From assembly GCA_037039685.1 (NCBI GenBank), contig JAWNGF010000005.1, positions 744,001 to 808,000 of the forward strand: DNA of 64,000 nt. The letters are read 5' to 3'. A program made the position numbers and the translations under genes. Below the pieces are notes generated by a model, which was given only the letters and a program-made list of their open reading frames with translations, was not told the origin of the DNA and ran no database searches. This stretch comes from Ceratobasidium sp. AG-K. Lineage: Eukaryota; Basidiomycota; Agaricomycetes; Cantharellales; Ceratobasidiaceae. Positions 1 to 10,700 of the stretch are shown in pieces. Every line of letters starts with the position of its first letter. The stretch's first letter is position 1.

Positions 1-30
1 CCCCGCGTCGACCTACAACACACGACCACC

Positions 31-862
31 ATGGCTGATCAACTTGTGAGTGTTATGGTGATTTTGGCGCTCTGAACACTTAGCTAAGGTGGTTGCGCTG
101 TTCTAGTCCGAGGGTAGGATTATCTTGGCTCTATTTAGTATCTTTGATTACTGATCGAGGGCATTTGCGTTGGCTCCTACAGAGCAGATTTCTGGTAAGT
201 GAAAGTGCGCATTACCCACGATCTATCGCTAATATTGTTTCCAGAGTTCAAGGAGGCGTTCTCCCTGTTCGACAAGGGTGTGTATGTGTCCCGCCTCTGC
301 AGTTTCATCATTAACTCTATGCAGACGGCGATGGCACTATCACTACCAAGGAACTCGGCACTGTTATGCGTTCTCTGGGCCAGAACCCCACCGAGGCCGA
401 GCTGCAGGACATGATTAACGAGGTCGATGCTGACGGCAACGGGACAATCGATTTCCCTGAATTCTTGACGATGATGGCGCGCAAGATGAAGGACACCGAC
501 TCTGAGGAGGAAATCAAGGAGGCCTTCAAGGTCTTCGACAAGGATGGAAACGGATACATTAGCGCGGCCGAGTTGAGGCATGTCATGACTAACCTCGGTG
601 AGTGGTTAAGGGTTTGGGTAGTAAACGCGTTAACTGTGGCCGCAGGGGAGAAGCTGTCTGACAATGAAGTCGATGAGATGATTCGTGAGGCGGACGTTGA
701 TGGCGATGGCCAGATCAACTATGAAGGTGCGTTTCCGCCCTATGCGATATCGAATGCTACTAATTCATGCTTATCTAGAATTCGTCAAGGTATGCCGTAC
801 ACTTACACACCATGTCCCAGCTAGAAGCTCAAACGCGCTTCCAGATGATGCTTTCCAAGTAA
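31..862 (+). CDS. calmodulin
   Basis: Ubiquitous Ca2+ sensor of the cytosol that binds four Ca2+ and activates calcineurin, CaM kinases and other targets. Splicing eight exons (31-45, 107-113, 183-194, 245-277, 325-597, 646-726, 779-789, 845-862) gives exactly 450 nt, a 149-residue protein starting MADQLSEEQISEFKEAF and ending in MMLSK, the standard calmodulin length. Four canonical EF-hand loops are visible, for example [24 protein letters not shown] and [12 protein letters not shown]. All introns are GT-AG and short; exons 2, 3 and 7 are micro-exons of 7, 12 and 11 nt. The start follows the context CCACC-ATG. A diverged paralogue lies about 280 bp downstream in the same orientation. Identity is near certain; only the micro-exon borders were set by hand. 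Confidence 0.96.
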
Positions 863-1145
863 ACCAATTCCTGTCTTTCCGTTCTTTATTGTCTTGTATG
901 TGCCGGACGTTTCTTTGCTCTTGCACTCTGCAATACCACCTTGAAACAATAAATACACAACAGTTTTATTCGAGAGATTTGGTTGTGCCACACGCGAACG
1001 TTCTCGCCCTTGTGCGCCCGGTTGATCCTTTTTGCGGCTAGGGCACTGTGATGTACCCAAATGGGCGATGATAACCGCGACCCACGTGATTTCCCCGCGT
1101 TCCTATCTTTCAACCACCACCTGAGCGCTCCACACCAACACTAAA

Positions 1146-2040
1146 ATGTCTTCGGTGCCCTATCGTGCTTTGGTACGCCGCTTAAGATTTCTGTTTGACA
1201 CGCGAGTCGCAGTGTTGTATGACTGACGTGAGATTAGACTGGAGGTCCGTACCAAATGGCTTGACACTGCAAATGCGCTCTCTTAACTCGTGCTTGCAGA
1301 ACAACTCGAGGGTTAGTCTGGCAAAAAAGTTATGTCCCTCAAGTTTCCAATCTCAATTTGCCGAAACAGAACTTCGTGAAGCATTCGAGATCTTCGATAG
1401 AAGTACGCCCAACCCAACATGTCGCGCTAGCTGCTCTGACAGCTCCCGCAGACGGTGATGGCCATATCACCATAACCGAGTTAACAGCCCTTCTCACTGC
1501 ACTCAACGAGCGTCCATCCACGCCCGAAGTTGAACTAATGCTCGATCAAGCTGACTTTAACGAAGATGGAGTCTTGGATTTTCCTGAGTTTATAGGATTG
1601 ATGAGCGCTCGGTTGACCGTTTCACGAGGCGAGTCATTTTATCATCACAAGGGGTGCTAAACTGAGAGTCTCGTAGACGATGATGAGCTTCGTGCGGCAT
1701 TTAGGCAGTTCGACACGAATGGAAGTGGAACGATAGAGAGGGCCGAAGTCAAGGCCGTGCTTGCAGGATTAGGTACTTCTTCCTCTGGTGTTGATTTAAT
1801 TTACTCAGGTGTTGTGTAGGCGAAAAGCTGAAAGACTCGGAGATCGAGCTGATCATGCGCGAGGTGGATATGGATCGGGATGGGAAAGTTAGTTTTGAGG
1901 GTGAGTTCGTATCCTCTCTGGTAGTATGGCTAGTCTAATCCGGGGCAGAGTTCAAGCAGGTAAGAATTTTGTGCGCCTTTCCTTTGAGGCGATATTCACG
2001 GTGCGAGAAGATGATGCATGGAACTCCGCGTGACATTTGA
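1146..2040 (+). CDS. calmodulin-like EF-hand protein (tandem paralogue)
   Basis: Predicted Ca2+-binding regulatory protein of about 157 residues. Nine exons fit (1146-1172, 1238-1244, 1300-1311, 1370-1402, 1452-1628, 1677-1772, 1820-1900, 1949-1959, 2011-2040; 474 nt). Exon sizes 7, 12, 33, 81 and 11 nt and their phases match the calmodulin gene just upstream, so this is an old tandem duplicate. The protein starts MSSVPYRALTGEQLEELREAF and has four EF-hand loops (DRNGDGHITITE, DFNEDGVLDFPE, DTNGSGTIERAE, DMDRDGKVSFEE). The usual MMLSK end is replaced by MMHGTPRDI. The intron at 1629-1676 needs a GC donor (GCGAGT) to keep the frame. Sequence divergence from true calmodulin suggests a specialised role; partners cannot be read from the sequence. 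Confidence 0.82.
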
Positions 2041-2244
2041 CTTCATTCCTAACGGAGGGCTCGAGCCAAGTAGAGAACCTCCTCAATCTACAGTATGGTC
2101 TTGAGGTCTCTCTGGTAACTATATCGTTCATCATGTATGGTCGTAGCGTTTTATGGGTTTATAATGGGTGATCGACTTGAAATTTTGCTTGATTACAATC
2201 AGAGACGATGATATACAATTCTGCTTCGTCTCTACGGCTTAGAC

Positions 2245-3291
2245 TCAGAGCCTCTGCGCGACTTTTGGGATATTAGACCCAAGCGAACAAGCGGGGGTTG
2301 TGGTGAACTCACGCAATTGGTCCTCTAATTCCTGGATTCTTTTCTGCATACCAACTACAGCATAATCGCGCTCGCGGGTACGTAGTTCGGAAGAAATTGA
2401 ACGCAAGGCACCTTGCAGGTCGTCTCGGAAACTGATAATGTGATTTAGCGTCTCATGCGAAGAGGTAATATGGCAGTCCACTGAACCCCAGTTGCCAGAC
2501 GTTGCAGATGCGGCAACTCCAGCACCAGCACATGCCAAACCAGCTCCCAGCACGGCAACCACAGGGACGGCAGGAATGGCTGCCAATATAGCAGAAGTAA
2601 CAGCAAGAGCTACCACAACCCCAATTAAAACTTTATGCCACCAAGGACGGCCGGGCTTCTGATTGGAATTTTCAACGCGGTGGATCATGAGTTGCATTTC
2701 GTGGAATGAGCTCTTGATAGATGATATAGCGCTGAAAAATACGCTCGATTGATCTTGAATGTCCAGTAGACTCTCTTGCGCATTCCGAAAATCCAAGCAA
2801 CTATCCGGTTGGTTCATGAGGTTATTGAGCCGTTCTTGTTGCTCTCGGAGGGTGGCAGCGGATAAAATAGCAGCGGAAGTGTCCTGGGTACACTTTCCTG
2901 CCTTTGTTGATAACTCCTCAAAGGCCACATGCTCAGATATGTGCCTGGACAAGAATCAGCATTGGAGGTGTACAACTGGGGAGCATAGCATGCGCACGAA
3001 CCGACCAAGCTCCTCCTCAATACTGGACATGTTGTCCTGGATAATCCGCAAACCATCAATAATGGAATGAGTCTTCTCTAGGACCTGTATCCCCACATCG
3101 CTGCTCTCTTGCGTCCTCATGTTAGGGATATTGCCAACGACGGTGAACAGTGCAAAGGTAGTTTGAAAATGCAGGGACTCAGTGTGCTGGTGGCGAGGAG
3201 ATACAATGATGCGCGGGTGGCACGTCGCTCTGGACTTTGCGTGCCCCCTTTTATGAATGCATATAGAAGGATGATGGTATGATAAATTCAT
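2245..3291 (-). CDS. unrecognised coiled-coil protein with central hydrophobic hairpin
   Basis: I do not recognise the family. Two minus-strand exons join through an intron of about 63 nt (donor GTTCGT, acceptor TTGTCCAG near 2945), giving SSIEEELGRHISEHVAFEEL across the junction. The protein has a long helical N-terminal half, then a basic/Trp stretch (GRPWWHK), about 40 hydrophobic small residues (LIGVVVALAVTSAILAAIP, then a Gly/Ala run ending GAGVAA), then a second heptad-like helical region ending in IQELEDQLREFTTTP. Helix, hydrophobic hairpin, helix is the layout of alpha-helical membrane-inserting proteins, but no family motif supports that here. The 5' end is uncertain: the first Met in the long exon is at 3291, an internal Met (MRTQESSDVG) is possible, and an upstream exon may exist. 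Stop at 2245-2247. Confidence 0.55.
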
Positions 3292-4195
3292 GCCGATGGG
3301 CGGAGGGTTCAGCCGATTACAATAACGCCAAGACTAGGTAGTCGGTCAGAAAGGAAATGTTTGAACCCCCAGTGAACAACTCCGTGCCAGCAATCATGAC
3401 ACAGCGGCGACAAGTATTTGCAGACACCGCTAACCGGTTCGGAATTAACAGAGCCATTAGACAAGTTAGACTACGGGATTTCTTTTTGGAGTTGGGGTAG
3501 CTCACGTGGCAACCCGCATCGAGAAAACGCCCGCGGAACAACTGGCAACAATCGATCACCCAGCTTTAAGCAACTACTTGTACGAGATACTGGTGGTATT
3601 GGTTGAATGTTTCCTATAGATTCCGCCACGCGAGCACCCCGTCACAACAAAGCATCCCCATATTCTAATCTGTTTGATGGCTAAGTCGACCCCGAAACCA
3701 TTGGCGACAAACGCAAAAAAACCCTCCCCACCATAAGATAGGCGTAATATGCCACAGCAAAGTAACCACAATCCGACTTGCGTAGAATCGAAGGAAAACA
3801 CAATCTCGAAGTGTAGCAATCATGGTCCGCGCGAGTGTACTCCCGGAGATCAGGATGAACCTATTATTACTCCTAACATGGCAGGCCCCTGAGAGCGACC
3901 TCGGGATTCAAATAGATACACGACTCCATCGCATCCTAAAGCTTAAGTCTTGGTCGCATAGGCGCGCATTATTGTTCTTATCGTGTTTAGGAGGCTGGGT
4001 AGTGTTTTTCTTCTGTTCTAGAGTATCCAATAGCTCATATTATATGATAACACCAGGCTTCAAGCTGTATACGATAGAAAACTACAACGAACTGTGGCCA
4101 TGCTCGCAGGAAGAAATAAATAAATAACCGAGACACAGTCCAATCGCAGTTTCCTGCCACACACCAGCTTCCAGTGGGTTAGGATGAGGTTCAAG
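3292..4195. other. intergenic, no supported gene
   Basis: About 0.9 kb with only short overlapping reading frames (under about 115 codons) without splice-supported continuity or recognisable motifs. It should hold the promoter of the minus-strand coiled-coil gene and the 3' end of the pectate lyase gene. Confidence 0.5.
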
Positions 4196-5194
4196 TTAGA
4201 ACTTGCAGCTACAGATTCACAGACCGTTAGGAGGGGGTTCATCGTGTAAACAACACGTGCGCTTACCTCGAGTTCGACTTGTTCGACGTCAGCTTCGTTG
4301 GCTCCTTGCCGCTGCTGTTGCCCTCGAACGTGTCGCAGATCGACTTCACGCTGCTGATCGAGTTCGTGCTAGTCTGGATCGTCGCAACATCTCCATAGTT
4401 CGAGTTGATTCCAGCAAGCAGCTTGCCGTTATTCGCGATCACGTTGCTGATCGTGACCGAGCGCTTGTACTGAGTCTTGCAGTTGCCGCATCCACGGTAC
4501 AGCTTGCCAAAGTCCTGCACACAGTACGAGTCGATGACGACGGATCCTAAGACGAGTAGATGAGATGAGACATTCGAAAGAGCAATCGACAGGAGTACTT
4601 ACCACCACCGTTGTGCTGGATGACCTTGTCGCTCGCACCCTTGGCACCGCCTCCGACGATGTTGGAGGTACCAGAGGTCTGCTTGAGTGTGATGGCGTCT
4701 TCGCAGACATCCTCGAACCATACGTTGTAGACGTTGCAGCTTCCCAAGCAGTGAATTCCCTCTGCCTGGTTTGCGCCAATCACGACGTTCCTAGTGAGGT
4801 GTAACTGGTCAGTTCTGGAGCTGGACGAGTGGCGTGTAGAACATACTTGATAGTGGCGCCGTTCTCGAGCAGGAAGACGGCGTCCTTGTCACCTCCCTCC
4901 TTCTGTCCGGAGCAAGCACCCTTGCCACGCTCGAAGCGGGCGAGTCCACCTGGGATCATATGAGTTTCAGGATTCAGAGGTGTGGATATATGCGGTGGAC
5001 ATACCGTCAAAGGTGCCTGAGACGACCTTGGGAGCGCTTAGACTAGTGGTCTTTGATGGGTTGGGGAAGGTGCAGCTTGCGGCGCGCTTGACATAGACAC
5101 CGTTTGCGTCAACGCTCGGCGAGGGGGCGGCGACGGCAGCCTGGGCAAAGAGCGCGACAGCGGCGGCGACAGTGGCAAAAGTGAAGGAGACCAT
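4196..5194 (-). CDS. secreted pectate lyase, polysaccharide lyase family 3
   Basis: Extracellular enzyme that cleaves de-esterified pectin by Ca2+-dependent beta-elimination. Five exons (5005-5194, 4847-4949, 4603-4790, 4267-4546, 4196-4208) give 774 nt, 257 residues, normal for PL3. The N-terminus is a signal peptide ([24 protein letters not shown]). PL3 landmarks follow in order: [20 protein letters not shown], the Cys/Asp/Glu stretch [20 protein letters not shown] that contributes acidic Ca2+ ligands, [19 protein letters not shown], and the C-terminal SCKF. The last exon is only 13 nt. A TATAAAA element lies about 155 bp upstream. The predicted role is plant cell-wall degradation, together with the GH115 enzyme elsewhere in the window. 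Family assignment is firm; substrate fine specificity is not visible. Confidence 0.93.
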
Positions 5195-5344
5195 GTTGGC
5201 AATATGTATATAGTTGAGAGTGTGTGGTGTAAAGTGAAATTGGTGTAGAATGAAAGTGGAGTAGAACGAAAGTGGAGTAAGAGGCGAGCAGTGAAAGAGA
5301 ACCGAGAAAGCTTGTTTGTTGGCTGGGTTGTGCGGCCTGCCTGG

Positions 5345-5351
5345 TTTTATA
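5345..5351 (-). promoter_or_regulatory. TATA box of the pectate lyase gene
   Basis: TATAAAA on the minus strand inside CCTGACTATAAAACCAGG, about 150 bp upstream of the pectate lyase ATG. Called from motif and position only. Confidence 0.45.
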
Positions 5352-8143
5352 GTCAGGTGGAGCTTGTAAAGTGAAACAGATAGCTCAGCCTGATCCACGC
5401 AGGAAGAGTGCATGTTCCCAATGGTCACTAGAGGTACGCCACGCGATTATGATGGCGGGCCGCGAGTTGTGAGTGTGACGGTGCCAAGGACGACGAGATG
5501 CGTCGGGGTTATGAGAGAAGGGAGGTAGATGATTAAAGGTGGTTACTGGGAGTAATGCCAAGCGAAGAACACGGTCATTGATGCACGGTAATTCGATTTA
5601 GGATTCAGGACGACATCGAGGTTCTATGATCGCGGCCAGACTCGAAGCCGTTCTCAGCCACGTGGATATCGCTAGCTATGGGATCGCCGCTCCGGAGTCC
5701 AACAAGAAGCTCAAAAAATATGCGGCTAAACCGAAACGACAGCTGTGCGCCTTGGCACGTGTAACCATCGGGGAATTCAGCGGTCCTTACGTGGGATGAA
5801 GGCCCTGACAATGCTTACGTTATTACCGGAGACGACTTGTATGGTGCAATAGACATGATAAACACGTTGTTGTTATAACAAGTCCCTCGTCAGTCACTTC
5901 AACTGAAATAGCCTGATAAGTGCCTTATATGCAATTATCATAGCGCTCGGATTGGGTCAAATCAACTTCAAGCTATCACCCCCGCGGGTTTTGAGTGACT
6001 TCAGCAGCCTCATCGAACCAAAGACCCGAGGTCAAGTAGTCGTGAATGGGGCCCACAGGCATTCCGCCTACACAGGAGGTACTTAAACTCGGACAGCAAG
6101 GGGGACTTCAGATTCAGAGTTCCCTCCCCTCTCCCTCTCCCTCTCTTGACGTGACTCAAGGTATTAGTGACTTAGTGCATTACCTAGCAGGGTAAATGTA
6201 CCCTCCTTTGAGAGCCTTGACTGATATCTCACAGGTAGTCAACTCACGGGCAACTCCTATTCGGGGTCATCATCAGGTTCATATTGTCACACTTCGAATA
6301 TGTGATTGGCCACTTCAACCATAGTATTAATCCACACGAGCGCACGTCTTTGCTTGGACCCAGTAGTAAGTACCTTCCAGCGTATTCTGGATCTTTTATG
6401 CTAACATCCTTCGGCAATGTTACTTGCAAACCTCGTTTTCACTAGCGTATCATAGGATATACATTGGGTTTGACCGGAAGAGCCCAGGTGTTGATTGTAT
6501 GCTATGTCAATGCTATATATAATACAATTTCTTGGCGCTATTATCGATACATCTCATTCGTCAAAGGATACAATATACGAGCAAGAAAAAAGGATTATTA
6601 TTCCCTAGATAGGGAAGTATATATAAGCTGGCAAGCTCTGACAAGCCCTGTGAGGTTCGCCATTGGTCGGTAGGAAAGGGATGATCAACCCTGTCCTCCT
6701 TATACTGCACTGGTCATTTGGATCTCAGACGGACGCGTCTGATAGCGGATATGGGGTTGATCAGGGCGCGCTAAGTTCCTGATAAGCGGTTACTACGCCG
6801 TGTCGATTTTCCTGATGGCGGGAGACTGGTGATCCAACCGCCGGTCCGAGTTGTAATTGGTCGCCAGGTAGCGATCGGCGCTTGGATAATTTGCCTCTTG
6901 GATGAAACCAGCACAACGTCGCTCAAACAATACCCTTTCCACACAACCGTCGATGACGATTACAACGAGCACTTTTTGATCCTCATTCAAATCCAGCAAT
7001 TCGAGAACTGAATGTCGAGTACGAGCTTTGCCGGTTCAGCGCAAGTCAACCTAGTCAACTGTTTCCACATCGACCACGCTCCCTGTGGTTCCAAGTGGGC
7101 GAGGGGGTTCAAAAATCCTTTTCGCGACGCAGTAACATGATTGAAGCTGAATCGACATATCTACTTTAATGCTTGATTTATACGCTTCTGGCGCGTTTCC
7201 AGTCGCTGGTACGCTTGTTTTGACTAAGGTGAGTACGCGGGAGGAAAGCCAGGCCAGGTCACGGCTGGGTGGGCTGCACCCTTCTGGCCCGCGACGATGG
7301 TCGTAATGCGCGGTCAACCGAGGCCGAGGCACCATGCCCATGCAACAAATGACACCCCTGCGACATCCCATGCATTCTGCTTGACGCTCACCAACAAGAA
7401 GGCGAGCCTCTCCACCCCCAAATTGCCAAGCGTACGCATAAATCGGATTCTAGCGAGAAAACGCAGACGAAGCATTCGCTTTCGAGTTGGGGGAGGCTCC
7501 TTAGCCTGGTAGGCGTGGGGAGTGGAAGCTAGGGCAGGTGAACGTGAGCTAACAATCATCCTCCACTAGAATTCCATGGAATCGCTTTACCCGTATGCGT
7601 GCTACGTGACCGCCGTTAGCTCTCCTCTTGGCCGTGTTGCCGCTTGAATCCAGCCACAGTATCATTTACACACACACACAGAAATACTATGGTTCATTCA
7701 TCACTCTTGTTTGGTTACGATCAGAAGGCTCCCAAATAGATCCTTATCAGCCATGTACACGCCTCGACAAATTGAAAGTATTGTCAAGTACCCGCATAGC
7801 GGTCCATACCGCCTGACTTTGCTCCATTGGAGTTATAAATGGAGTCGGTCTTCGAGGTGGGCCTAGTAAAAAATTACGCACCAGTCCATGGGACCCCTAA
7901 CTGCGCCCACAGATGGCTCAGCATGTCTAGATATCATCCCACCACGCCATCTAAGATTGCGGAAGGTTGACTTCCCGCTGCATCAGCTTCTTTGGACACA
8001 TTGAGACAATTGGTCCATTTTGATCCCTTTGTTGAATCTCCCCGAGACTGGATCGTTGGTTATTTTGGCCTAGGCTGTATAAGTGTCCCTCGTTGGATGC
8101 CCCCTCCTAATGTTGAATTTCCCAATCTCCCATTTCTCGCATT
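5352..8143. other. long intergenic stretch
   Basis: About 2.8 kb without a supportable gene. Short frames exist on both strands, but none has a credible start, splice continuity or motif. It contains a CT-rich simple repeat near 6121-6150 and a short (AC)n run near 7668-7681. The end nearest 8143 should carry the promoter of the first pheromone receptor. I looked for a pheromone precursor (short frame ending Cys-aliphatic-aliphatic-X) and did not find a convincing one. Confidence 0.5.
6121..6150. repeat. CT-rich microsatellite
   Basis: Pyrimidine run made of repeated CCCTCT units (TCCCTCCCCTCTCCCTCTCC and on). No gene overlaps it. Confidence 0.6.
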
Positions 8144-9508
8144 ATGAGATTCGATATCACTATTGTTAGCTTTATCAGCGTCGTGCTCGCGCTCATTCCT
8201 CTGCCTTGGCACTGGCGGGTCCGCAACGCCAGCACGCTCTCAATCATATTCTGGCTAGCTGCCTGCAACATCACTCGTGGGGTCAACACATTTATTTGGG
8301 CCGATAATGTCATCGCCAAGTATCACCTCTGGTGCGACATCAGTAAGTGCTCTCAGTCATCGGAAGCGTAACCCGATTGACTTGCAGATAGCTACAAAAC
8401 TCGTTCTCGGCACCAATATCGGCCTCCCCGCTTCGATCATGTGTATCTGTCGCCATCTCTCCCAGGTATCGTCCTCGTCTTACGTTGCGCCTAATGCGAA
8501 GGAAAGGAAACGGCGTACAGTATTCGAACTTAGTATGTGCGTAGGATTGCCTATCATTTACATGGCGCTGCGTATGTTCTTCCTCTAGTGTGGGGTAGAT
8601 GGCGATCACTGACCCAGGAAATGCAGATTATATCGTTCAGGGCTACCGGTTTGATATTATCGAGGACCTAGGGTGCATCGCGGTACGTCTTACATCTACC
8701 ACGCTCCTCGAGTATTATTCAGCGCAACACAACAGGACGTGTACATGTCTATCCCTGCCTTCATTATCCTGTACGTTTCTCCGCTCGTGGTTTCATTGAT
8801 TGCGTTAGTATACGGAGGCATGTATTTCGTTGTCCGGGTAGCAGCAGTGGTTGACCCTCTACGCAGGTATCGCGTTACGCCAGGTTATCCACCACCGTGC
8901 GCAACTCCAGCCCACTTTGCAGACCTCTCACTCAGGTCTCACTACAACTTGCTACCTTCGTTTGATCGTCATTGCACTCAGTGAAATGACATTGACCGCG
9001 GTCGTCACACTTAATATCTTGTATGCAAACCTGCAATCGGAACTCCAGCCCTGGGTTTCTTGGGAAGTCGTCCATGAGAATTGGATGTTTGTCCCAGTAC
9101 ATCCCAATATCTTCATGTCCAAATACAATCGAAACCAAACGACATTGGCTTGGTATTTTATACCCCTGTCATCGGTCATGTTCTTTGCGTTCTTTGGCCT
9201 TGACAGAAATGTGAAAGCCGAGTACCAGAGGATGTTCACTTGGATGAAGGCGTGCGCGTCGTGCGTCAAACCTAGTCGCCCCCCAGTGCTGCCCATGAAT
9301 GTGACGTGCGTATTTGGTTACCCAGTTCCGCATATAGAACCGACTTAACCAATTCTCTAGTTCGTACAATGTCCTTTCGGCATTCGGCTGGGTCCAAAGG
9401 CTCCCTGCTCCATATTCCACAACTAGGCACGCAGTGACCCTTGCTGAAAGATCAGACCATATGCAATCCTCTGGATATGAAACCTCCCGACGAATAGATC
9501 ACCCGTAG
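8144..9508 (+). CDS. STE3-type pheromone receptor (GPCR), intact copy
   Basis: Seven-transmembrane G-protein coupled receptor for lipopeptide mating pheromones, the receptor half of the basidiomycete B mating system. Best exons: 8144-8342, 8392-8571, 8627-8682, 8736-8817, 8867-9305, 9361-9508. Family landmarks are IPLPWHWRVRNASTLSIIFW in the first helices, WCDITTKLVLGTNIGLPAS, the basic loop APNAKERKRR, HYIVQGYRFDIIEDLGC, YGGIALRQVIHHR and SVMFFAFFGL in the last helices. The intron after 8817 uses a GC donor (GCATGT). The Ser/Thr-rich cytosolic tail depends on the last intron; a phase-0 alternative ends at 9426. A second, damaged copy lies 1.2 kb downstream with the same exon plan. No pheromone gene was identified beside it, so whether this is the mating locus or a receptor-like paralogue is open. 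Confidence 0.88.
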
Positions 9509-9935
9509 CACCTTGAACCGGTGGGTTCATCAACTGGGCTAGCTGCCTCCTCGACTTAAAATCGCGTCCTGGCTTAATTATTGACGAGTAGGTGGATGCA
9601 CAACCGGGGTGTGAATCTAGGTTTAGACTGGTTTCGATTGAGTATGTCTGGTAAGTGGTGCAGGGGGATATCTATATCCACTCGCGGCTTGTTAAACAGC
9701 GATCTTTCACTTGCTCAGCGATTTGCGGAAGGGATAATTTCAACTCAAGGAAAAAGTCTAAATCAGGGGGCAATAATCCTGAGGGGATCGCGAATCCTAT
9801 CCACTGTTAGCGAATTTAGTCTCAATCTTTCATTCTGTGCTGGTTCAACCATGGTTATGATATCTCATAATGGTAACCCGATTCCCCGGCCGAGTCATCA
9901 GTGGACTCAGCGCAAGCTTGAGTACATGCTCGTCA

Positions 9936-10147
9936 GCAAAACTCAAGAATCTCGTGTGGTCTCGGGATCAATGGGAGGTGCTCTTCGAGCTCGTGGCGGC
10001 TCCTAAGCGCTCCTGAGGGCTCGCGAGCAATCAAGAGCGAAATGCGCGCATATCTCGCGAGGGCTCACGAGACATCACGAGCGCTTGGGAGCCAGGCGAG
10101 CACCTCCCCTGAATCCCGAGACCCCACGAGACGAACGAGATTTTGGG
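9936..10147. repeat. fold-back (MITE-like) element 1
   Basis: Imperfect inverted repeat. The left arm at about 9936-9983 (containing GGTCTCGGGATCAATGGGAG) is the reverse complement of the right arm at about 10098-10147 (CTCCCCTGAATCCCGAGACC), with a roughly 115-bp centre rich in CTCACGAG-type motifs. The right arm ends in CGAACGAGATTTTGGGC, related to the end of the next element. No coding capacity. Confidence 0.6.
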
Positions 10148-10402
10148 CTTTTTGTAGAGCTGGGGAATGGCACAGCCACCCACCCACACCCTACTTTATT
10201 TCGGCGCTTATCGTCATGGATCTCGTGTGTCGTGGTCTCATTCTTGCTCTGCACGGCCTTGCATTGTTACAAAATGAGTTGCTAGTTTGATCCCACTGGG
10301 GGTGCTGGATGCGAGCACAACTAGGGTTTACGGGAAGCCAGGTTCGCAAGTTACTCCTTTGTACTGAGCCTCGAGCCTCGGGGCTATTGTACCCGAGCTC
10401 TT

Positions 10403-10650
10403 TATACTCCACCAAAAATCGAAATTCTCGTTTGGCTCTCGAGGTCTCGTGATGCCGGGGACTATCTCGGCAGGCAGGCTCTAGACCACTCGCGATCGCT
10501 CAGGAGTGCTCAGGAGACAAACGAGCAATAAGATCGTCCGGGCTCGTAAGATCTCACAAGCCCCCACGACCTGTTACGAGCTCGACGAGATTGTCCTTGT
10601 CATCACGGGACCTCACGAGCCGAACGAGAATTTCGATTTTTGGTAGAGTA
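10403..10650. repeat. fold-back (MITE-like) element 2
   Basis: Inverted repeat with arms of about 50 bp. The left arm at 10403-10454 contains CCAAAAATCGAAATTCTCGT and the right arm at 10601-10650 contains ACGAGAATTTCGATTTTTGG. The ~145-bp centre has many CGAGC/CTCGT words. The arms resemble those of fold-back element 1, so both belong to one small non-coding family. Target-site duplications are unclear. It ends about 50 bp before the ATG of the second receptor gene, so it replaces or overlies that promoter. Confidence 0.68.
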
Positions 10651-10700
10651 AGTACCCCCATTGAAGGACCTTACAGCAACAAGTTCCGCTCCTCGGTAAA

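Noticed and set aside
4203..4804. Plus-strand frames over the pectate lyase
   Set aside because: Antisense shadows; the minus strand has signal peptide, PL3 motifs and consistent splice sites.
5605..6429. Small minus-strand frames upstream of the pectate lyase
   Set aside because: Under 70 codons, no splice signals, no motif.
7051..7371. Minus-strand 106-codon frame upstream of the receptor
   Set aside because: It reads plausibly at its 3' end, but the 5' half is low quality and no intron model connects it to anything.
10290..10340. Candidate CaaX pheromone end (Cys-Glu-His-Asn-stop)
   Set aside because: The a-a positions are charged/polar and no open frame leads into it.
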